From Nitratidesulfovibrio sp. SRB-5 (GTDB taxonomy: Bacteria; Desulfobacterota; Desulfovibrionia; Desulfovibrionales; Desulfovibrionaceae): a stretch of DNA of 64,000 bases. The notes under the pieces are model-generated. The model was not told the DNA's origin. It searched no databases and saw only the letters and a list, made by a program, of their open reading frames with translations. This document shows positions 60,501 to 64,000 of the stretch, piece after piece. The stretch lies in assembly GCF_019931275.1 (NCBI RefSeq), contig NZ_JAIOTY010000002.1, forward strand, positions 1,041,131 to 1,105,130, written 5' to 3'. Each line of letters starts with the position of its first letter. The first letter of the stretch is position 1. The translations under genes and the position numbers were made by a program.

Positions 60501-62735
60501 CGCGCCCGCGCCGGAATCGCTGACGGTGAACAGCAGGTGGCCGGGGTCCGTGCTGTCGGGCACGCGGCGCACCGACATGTGCACCGAGCCCTTGTCCGTG
60601 GAACGCACCGAGCTTTCGGCCAGCAGGCGCAGCAGTTCGCCCAGTTGGCCCGCGTCCCCTTCATACAGCTGCGAAAGATGCGGCGCCATGAACCACGAGA
60701 TGGCCAGGCCCTTGCGTTCCGCCCGGTCGGCCACGGCATCGTGGGCGTCGCGCAGCATGCGTTGCAGGTCGAACACGGCCCGGCGCGGCGCGCTGCGCTG
60801 CGGCGCGGCCACCCGGCCAAGGTCCTCTGCAATGGAGGCCAACTGGCGACCGGCGGTGCCAACGGCCTCGGCGTGGCTGCGGGCGGCGGGGGGCAGCGCG
60901 CAGTTTTCCAGGCCGTCCAGTTCCTGCAGCATGGCGTCGATGGGGGCCAGCAGGGCTTCCTCCATGCGGGCCAGTGCCAGCGGGTCCAGACTGGAACCGG
61001 CGTGGGGCAGGGCCTCCCCCTCGTCTCCGTCGTCACCGCCAGCGGCGAAACCCGTGGAGAAGTCGGTCCGTCCGGTCATGGCCGCCGCGCGGGCAAGGCG
61101 GCGCGACCCGCGCATCGTGGGCGTGCCGTCCAGTTCCGGCAGCACGTCGCCAAGGGAAAGTTCCAACGGCTCATCGGCCATGCTGTCGTCAAGGCCGGAG
61201 TCTTGGCGGGCGGAGCCTTGGCGTGCGGCGGTTTCGTCGGGGGGCAGCGCGTCCCCGGTGGCGAGCGCGGCGGGGGTGCGCGGAGACGGGGCCAGCCCGC
61301 CGCGCAGTTCTTCGGGCGAGATCATGCGCAGGGTGGGCTCGTCGGCCAGCGGGTCGTCCAGGTCGGGACGTTCCGCCGCCGGGCTCTTGCGCACGCGGTA
61401 GCCGCGTCCGCCGGTCAGGGAGCCCTCGGCCTCGGTCGGGCGCGGAGCGCTGGTGCCTGCCACCAGCAGGGCCAGCAGGGCCAGGCCCCACAGCGGGGCG
61501 GTGGAAATCCACACGGCGGGCACCGGCGATGCCAGCCCCGCAATGCCCACCCCGGCCCCGATCAGCGCGGCCAGGCATCCGGTCAGAAAACGGCGCGACC
61601 CCGGCAGCTTGCGGAATTTGCAGGCCACGGCGGCGGGCAGCAGCAGCACCAGCAGCAGCGGCCACAGCGCCAGCAGGCGCGAGGACCAGGCCATGCCCGG
61701 CGCCAGCGGCAGCAGGGCCAGAACGGCACCGGCCAGCGAGACAACACGCAACTGCATGTCCGCGCTGGCCGCGTGTTCGCGGGTGCGCAGCAGATGGCGC
61801 CCCACGTGGGGCAGCAGCATCAGGGCAAGGCCGGGGGCCAGCACGCCGGGCAGGCCGCGCAACGGCACGTATCCCGCGGGCGTGGGCGGCTGCCCCGCCA
61901 CGGCCTGGGCCAGTACGGCGGCAACGAACAGGCTGGTCCACAACCGCCATTCGCCCCGCTCGAAGACGCCGCGCAGCAGGCACAGGGCCAGCACGGCCAC
62001 CAGCACGCCGATCACCAGCGGGCGGGCCAGTCCGTCGTTGTTGGCGGCGGCATTCTGGGGGGTGCGCAGCATGGGCGCGAACCACGGCCCCGGCACGCCG
62101 TCCAGCTTCACGTAGATGGGCAGCGGCTTGCCCACGGGGTCGGGCAGGGTGAACACGTTGCCCCCTTCGGGGGACTGCGCCTGCCATTCGTTGGGTTCGC
62201 CGGGCTGATTGCGTTTGGCCAGGAACAGCGTGGCGTTGCCGGGCAGGTCGCGGCCAAGGTCCAGCAGCAGCTGGCGGTTCTGTCCGTCCGAGGGGCGGGG
62301 GGCCAGGGTCAGGCGCAGCCAGGTGGAGCCGGAGCGGAACAGGGGCAGGCCGTTACCCAGTGGGGTGAACCCGGCCTGGTGCGAGGGCGAGAGCAGCTCG
62401 TCCACGCTCAGCGTGCCGGTGGGGTCCACCAGAAATTCCATGAACGGGGCCAGCGGCTGGGTGGCCAGCAGGGAAAATGTGTCCAGCGCACGGGTGGCGT
62501 TGGAAAGCGCAGGCGCGGCGGCGGGAGGAGTGGCCTCGGGGCGTGTCGCATTGGCGGCGGCGGGAGCCGCCGTGGCGGCATGCGCAATGATGGGAGGCCA
62601 CGTCGCAAGGCAACAGGCCAGCAGCAGCCAGGCAGCCATTTGCAACAGCACGGTGTGGCGGCGGGATGTATATGTATGAAGCGACGGGACGCGGGGCGGG
62701 CGGGGGGCCGAAGCGATGGTCGGGGCGTGCGACAT
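57549..62735 (-). CDS. Giant 7TM-DISM sensor with degenerate histidine kinase, receiver and degenerate Hpt domains
   Basis: 1728 residues. Signal peptide (~28-53), a 7TMR-DISM extracellular domain (~75-210, PLAPFMEFLVDPTGTLSVDELL...GSTWLRLTLAP...LLLDLGRDLPGNATLFLAKR), seven TM helices (~215-430), a kinase-like region (~580-770), a receiver (~850-960, phospho-Asp in LIIMDGDMP ~886), ~650 residues of Ala/Pro/Asp-rich low complexity including AQPGQ repeats, and a C-terminal Hpt-like bundle (~1630-1720). The DHp helix (LARMEEALLAPIDAMLQELDG) has no SHExRTP histidine, the ATPase N-box is poor although FTVSDSGAG and GRGQGTTI remain, and the Hpt motif reads AARIAGKAESFG with Ala in place of His. Probably a signalling scaffold rather than an active kinase. 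ATG 62735 is the best start. Confidence 0.82.
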   Translation of the reverse strand: MSHAPTIASAPRPPRVPSLHTYTSRRHTVLLQMAAWLLLACCLATWPPIIAHAATAAPAAANATRPEATPPAAAPALSNATRALDTFSLLATQPLAPFMEFLVDPTGTLSVDELLSPSHQAGFTPLGNGLPLFRSGSTWLRLTLAPRPSDGQNRQLLLDLGRDLPGNATLFLAKRNQPGEPNEWQAQSPEGGNVFTLPDPVGKPLPIYVKLDGVPGPWFAPMLRTPQNAAANNDGLARPLVIGVLVAVLALCLLRGVFERGEWRLWTSLFVAAVLAQAVAGQPPTPAGYVPLRGLPGVLAPGLALMLLPHVGRHLLRTREHAASADMQLRVVSLAGAVLALLPLAPGMAWSSRLLALWPLLLVLLLPAAVACKFRKLPGSRRFLTGCLAALIGAGVGIAGLASPVPAVWISTAPLWGLALLALLVAGTSAPRPTEAEGSLTGGRGYRVRKSPAAERPDLDDPLADEPTLRMISPEELRGGLAPSPRTPAALATGDALPPDETAARQGSARQDSGLDDSMADEPLELSLGDVLPELDGTPTMRGSRRLARAAAMTGRTDFSTGFAAGGDDGDEGEALPHAGSSLDPLALARMEEALLAPIDAMLQELDGLENCALPPAARSHAEAVGTAGRQLASIAEDLGRVAAPQRSAPRRAVFDLQRMLRDAHDAVADRAERKGLAISWFMAPHLSQLYEGDAGQLGELLRLLAESSVRSTDKGSVHMSVRRVPDSTDPGHLLFTVSDSGAGAPPHKRSVSALARAWEMADAAGGTLTVESGRGQGTTISFTARLVALSGDATAPRPFVGVDLTDDLRVARPTPDAVTAADHLHLGPVAPHRPLQVIVADDVPSNRQLLAFFLEGLPHAPLEARGATEAGILYRRAPSGLIIMDGDMPEDDIVAALASIRAFEQEHGLPPVPVLALVSHEAQAERMLTAGCTETLEKPLTRSGLRAAVERLAPPHAEPQPQPEYADYAGYGAAAAELPHGEEGDDAHAAPPEFAELPDLFLSAADNDADAGAAGHVGHIGHAGADGLSLVGDAAPAWDAPETTRDDASPSDAPAYPHDDSAMDALPELQDEGLAPNETEADAGAPHEDASDAPAPAEPVPAEPTSWHPWDRPVAGTPVAGVPEPAPHAAENDGGNADAAHAMAHEAEPDETEELPDLFGADIFAVGHADPAAGQQPSASGVAATGAPHGNGGLPEGGSLLDLIVTDAEDSEPGADTPTASGQAPAAPAPTPPASPLAAGAAATVAAAATPTEMAPPAWDDYFEESVGDPTPVKPAPTQPVAGAAAATTRQERADAHPENAATAVRKPAAPADGGEWVGDPMPMEPHRSTAHAGASASSSYGAAARLERWERAQRAQQQGQRPVPHPSPEQRGQQVAEQAPALPQPDTRPIRDLSAEVRPGYRPKQPAGQVTTGLAQPGQAHPGQAQPGQAQPGQTQAGQPQPGQAQAAASTAQGAQGAQTAQTGQTGRTTQTGQTAQTGPAVPAWPAGQQTGPALPPQMQYTRPQPGQQAPPAPSAQPGHAPVQVSPGQVSYGQAAHASPHSRTATPPQAAPAKSFAERIAERIAVHLGRGADRARSPENDATRRDPSQAAPAQPARSGAAPARPASPVPPVASGGRRTEPHVNMGDDIEPFIPGLLETLDAALDDARRGRADGSTFAVQEAAARIAGKAESFGLRVLERIARCVERAATADDMEAVRDLLPELEAAVERNRIALAPRAGQAGRRG

Positions 62736-63059
62736 GGTTCCATGGGCGCGCGGGGCGCGCGGGTTGCGTGTTGACCGTGCGCGGCGCGGCGCTTGGGCCG
62801 CGCCCCGCCGGAACATAGCGCACTTCGGCGTGGGGGGCGAGTGGAAATCAAGGTCGTTGCGCCAGCGGAAGGCTGCGATATGCGGCCCCGGAACGTCGGG
62901 ATCAGGGAAATGGTGCAACATGCGTCGCAAACGGGAGGCCGGTTGCGACATGCCGGGCGAACAGGTCCTCCACGCCGGAGATGATCCGCAAACGAAAAGC
63001 GCGCGGCGACACGTGGCCGCCGCGCGCATCCGCACGGTGCATGGGGGCGGGTGCCCGTC
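62736..63059. other. 324-bp gap between TPR gene and giant sensor gene
   Basis: Contains the TPR-gene terminator (62999-63027). No gene; the promoter of the sensor gene was not identified. Confidence 0.5.
62999..63027 (-). terminator. Rho-independent terminator of the TPR protein gene
   Basis: GCGCGCGGCG (62999-63008) and CGCCGCGCGC (63018-63027). Minus-strand continuation TTTTCGTTTG is a good T tract. 33 bp beyond the stop. Confidence 0.85.
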
Positions 63060-63707
63060 CTACTTGCTCTGCTGCTGCAACGACTGCATCATTTCCTTCA
63101 GCGGCTGGCCGTTGGGGGCCTTGGCGTCGGGGTTGATGGCCAGCAGTTCGCGCCAGGCCTTCATGGCGTCGTCCTTCCGTTCCAGGTCGAAGTACAGCAC
63201 GATGCCCTTGTTGAAGCGGGCAATCTGGTGCTTGGGATTGGCGGCGATGGCCTTCTCGAAGGTGGCCAGGGCGCGGTCGTGCTGGTGGTCTTCGCGGTAC
63301 ATCACGCCAAGGTCGGTCAGCACGTCCGGGTCGTTAGGCTTGAGCGCCAGCGACTTCTCGTAGGCGGGGATGGCCTTCTTGGGCTGGTCGGTGTCGAAGT
63401 ACAGGTGTCCCAGCTTGGTCCATGCGGCCACGTCGTTGGGGTCTTTCAGCACCGCCTGCTCCATTTCCAGAATGCGGCCCATGACGTCGGGCGATATCTG
63501 GTTGGCCGGGCCGTTCTGGGCCTGCTGGCTGGGGGCGGACACGGCGCGCTTTTCCTGCACGGGAGCGGGCGAATACAGGCTCGTCACCTGCACGCCAAGG
63601 AACGCGCCAACGACCAGCGCCACGGCCACGGCCATGTACATGGTGGACTTGCGGACGTAGTCGCCGTCCTGTTGCTGACGGCCCTGCGCTCGGTTTGTCT
63701 GCGACAT
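63060..63707 (-). CDS. Membrane-anchored TPR protein
   Basis: 215 residues. A short cytoplasmic N-terminus (MSQTNRAQGRQQQDGDYVRKS), one TM helix (~22-44, TMYMAVAVALVVGAFLGVQVTSL), a Gln/Pro linker, and three TPR repeats (NDVAAWTKLGHLYFDTDQPKKAIPAYEKSLALKP, NDPDVLTDLGVMYREDHQHDRALATFEKAIAANP, KHQIARFNKGIVLYFDLERKDDAMKAWRELLAINP). Type-II signal anchor with periplasmic TPRs, like the CcmH/NrfG cytochrome-assembly TPR group, but no other ccm genes are next to it. ATG 63707 with GGAG. Terminator follows. Confidence 0.85.
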   Translation of the reverse strand: MSQTNRAQGRQQQDGDYVRKSTMYMAVAVALVVGAFLGVQVTSLYSPAPVQEKRAVSAPSQQAQNGPANQISPDVMGRILEMEQAVLKDPNDVAAWTKLGHLYFDTDQPKKAIPAYEKSLALKPNDPDVLTDLGVMYREDHQHDRALATFEKAIAANPKHQIARFNKGIVLYFDLERKDDAMKAWRELLAINPDAKAPNGQPLKEMMQSLQQQSK

Positions 63708-64000
63708 GGATGCTCCATTCAGATGTGGGAAAGTGTATGCCGGGCACGGTGCGGCAAACGCTCCAGGCGCCCCGGTCAGTTGGGCAGTGTTACCCGCGCG
63801 CGCGGCATCCGGCAAGAGGCAGGGGGAAAAGGGGGGAAGGTGCTGCCACGTCTTTCGATTATTAATGACTGTTGTTTCAGGTTGTTGCATGTGTATTTCG
63901 AACGTTTTTCAAAAACCGTGTTGACACTTGGCCGCCTGATACCCTAAATACCCCCTTCGCCGCGACCGATTGCCCCGACCACTTCGTGCAAGGGCAAACG
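63708..64000. other. Intergenic region with outward promoter
   Basis: AT-rich from ~63855 to 63925. Besides the plus-strand promoter (63921-63950), a leftward promoter for the TPR gene probably lies here (TTAATAAT on the minus strand near 63860). Confidence 0.5.
63921..63950 (+). promoter_or_regulatory. Sigma-70 promoter reading out of the window
   Basis: Perfect TTGACA (63921-63926), 17-18-nt spacer, CTAAAT/TAAATA (63944-63950). The gene it serves is to the right of the window. Confidence 0.65.

Noticed and set aside
1..64000. tRNA, tmRNA or att-site direct repeats flanking the phage genes
   Set aside because: No cloverleaf or matching boundary repeats were found by eye; the phage genes are bordered by host genes and terminators.

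Overview
The window looks like a stretch of chromosome from a high-GC, motile, anaerobic deltaproteobacterium of the Desulfovibrio / Nitratidesulfovibrio type. This is inferred from the gene mix: several multidomain histidine kinases, two chemotaxis receptors, motA/motB, a DUF438-hemerythrin protein, very GC-rich DNA, and clear sigma-28 and sigma-54 promoter matches. No rRNA, tRNA, CRISPR array or insertion sequence was recognised.

Layout. 1-9.1 kb: the end of an EmrB-type exporter, an LPS-type glycosyltransferase, and an HD-GYP response regulator downstream of a 1538-residue hybrid kinase. 9.4-13.2 kb: a phage-derived regulatory island. It has a LexA/CI-like S24 repressor whose promoter contains a GCACA-N3-TGTGC operator, a second copy of the operator in front of a leftward small gene, and a rightward run of zinc-finger, SSB-like and helix-turn-helix genes. 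13.4-21.1 kb: a DUF4136 lipoprotein and two overlapping paralogous histidine kinases with periplasmic-binding-protein sensors. 21.6-26.1 kb: a PilZ-motA-motB operon and small envelope or metal-binding proteins.

26.6-28.5 kb (minus strand) holds an overlapping phage cassette: a 3-TM GTA-type holin, a one-TM coiled-coil protein and a small terminase. Three secreted or cytosolic housekeeping-type genes (29-32.9 kb) separate it from a plus-strand virion operon at 33.6-45.0 kb. That operon carries portal, Bbp19-like protein, scaffold, major capsid, cement protein, tail tube/nozzle-like proteins, two internal virion-type proteins, tail fibre and a fibre accessory protein. It resembles the T7/BPP-1 podovirus head-tail module. 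No large terminase, integrase, polymerase, endolysin or large ejection protein lies in the window. A split virion module lying among ordinary chromosomal genes and carrying a GTA-family holin makes a domesticated gene transfer agent the most interesting hypothesis. A degraded prophage is the alternative.

45.2-64 kb: a PAS chemoreceptor with a sigma-28 promoter, a hemerythrin/PAS protein with a CRP/FNR-type palindrome upstream, EttA, a structured intergenic segment, a Cache chemoreceptor, CorA, a DUF1499 protein, a TetR regulator, a 1728-residue 7TM sensor whose kinase and Hpt domains have lost their histidines, and a TPR membrane protein.

Across the window, short perfect tandem repeats (8-21 bp) recur both inside genes, always in frame, and between genes.
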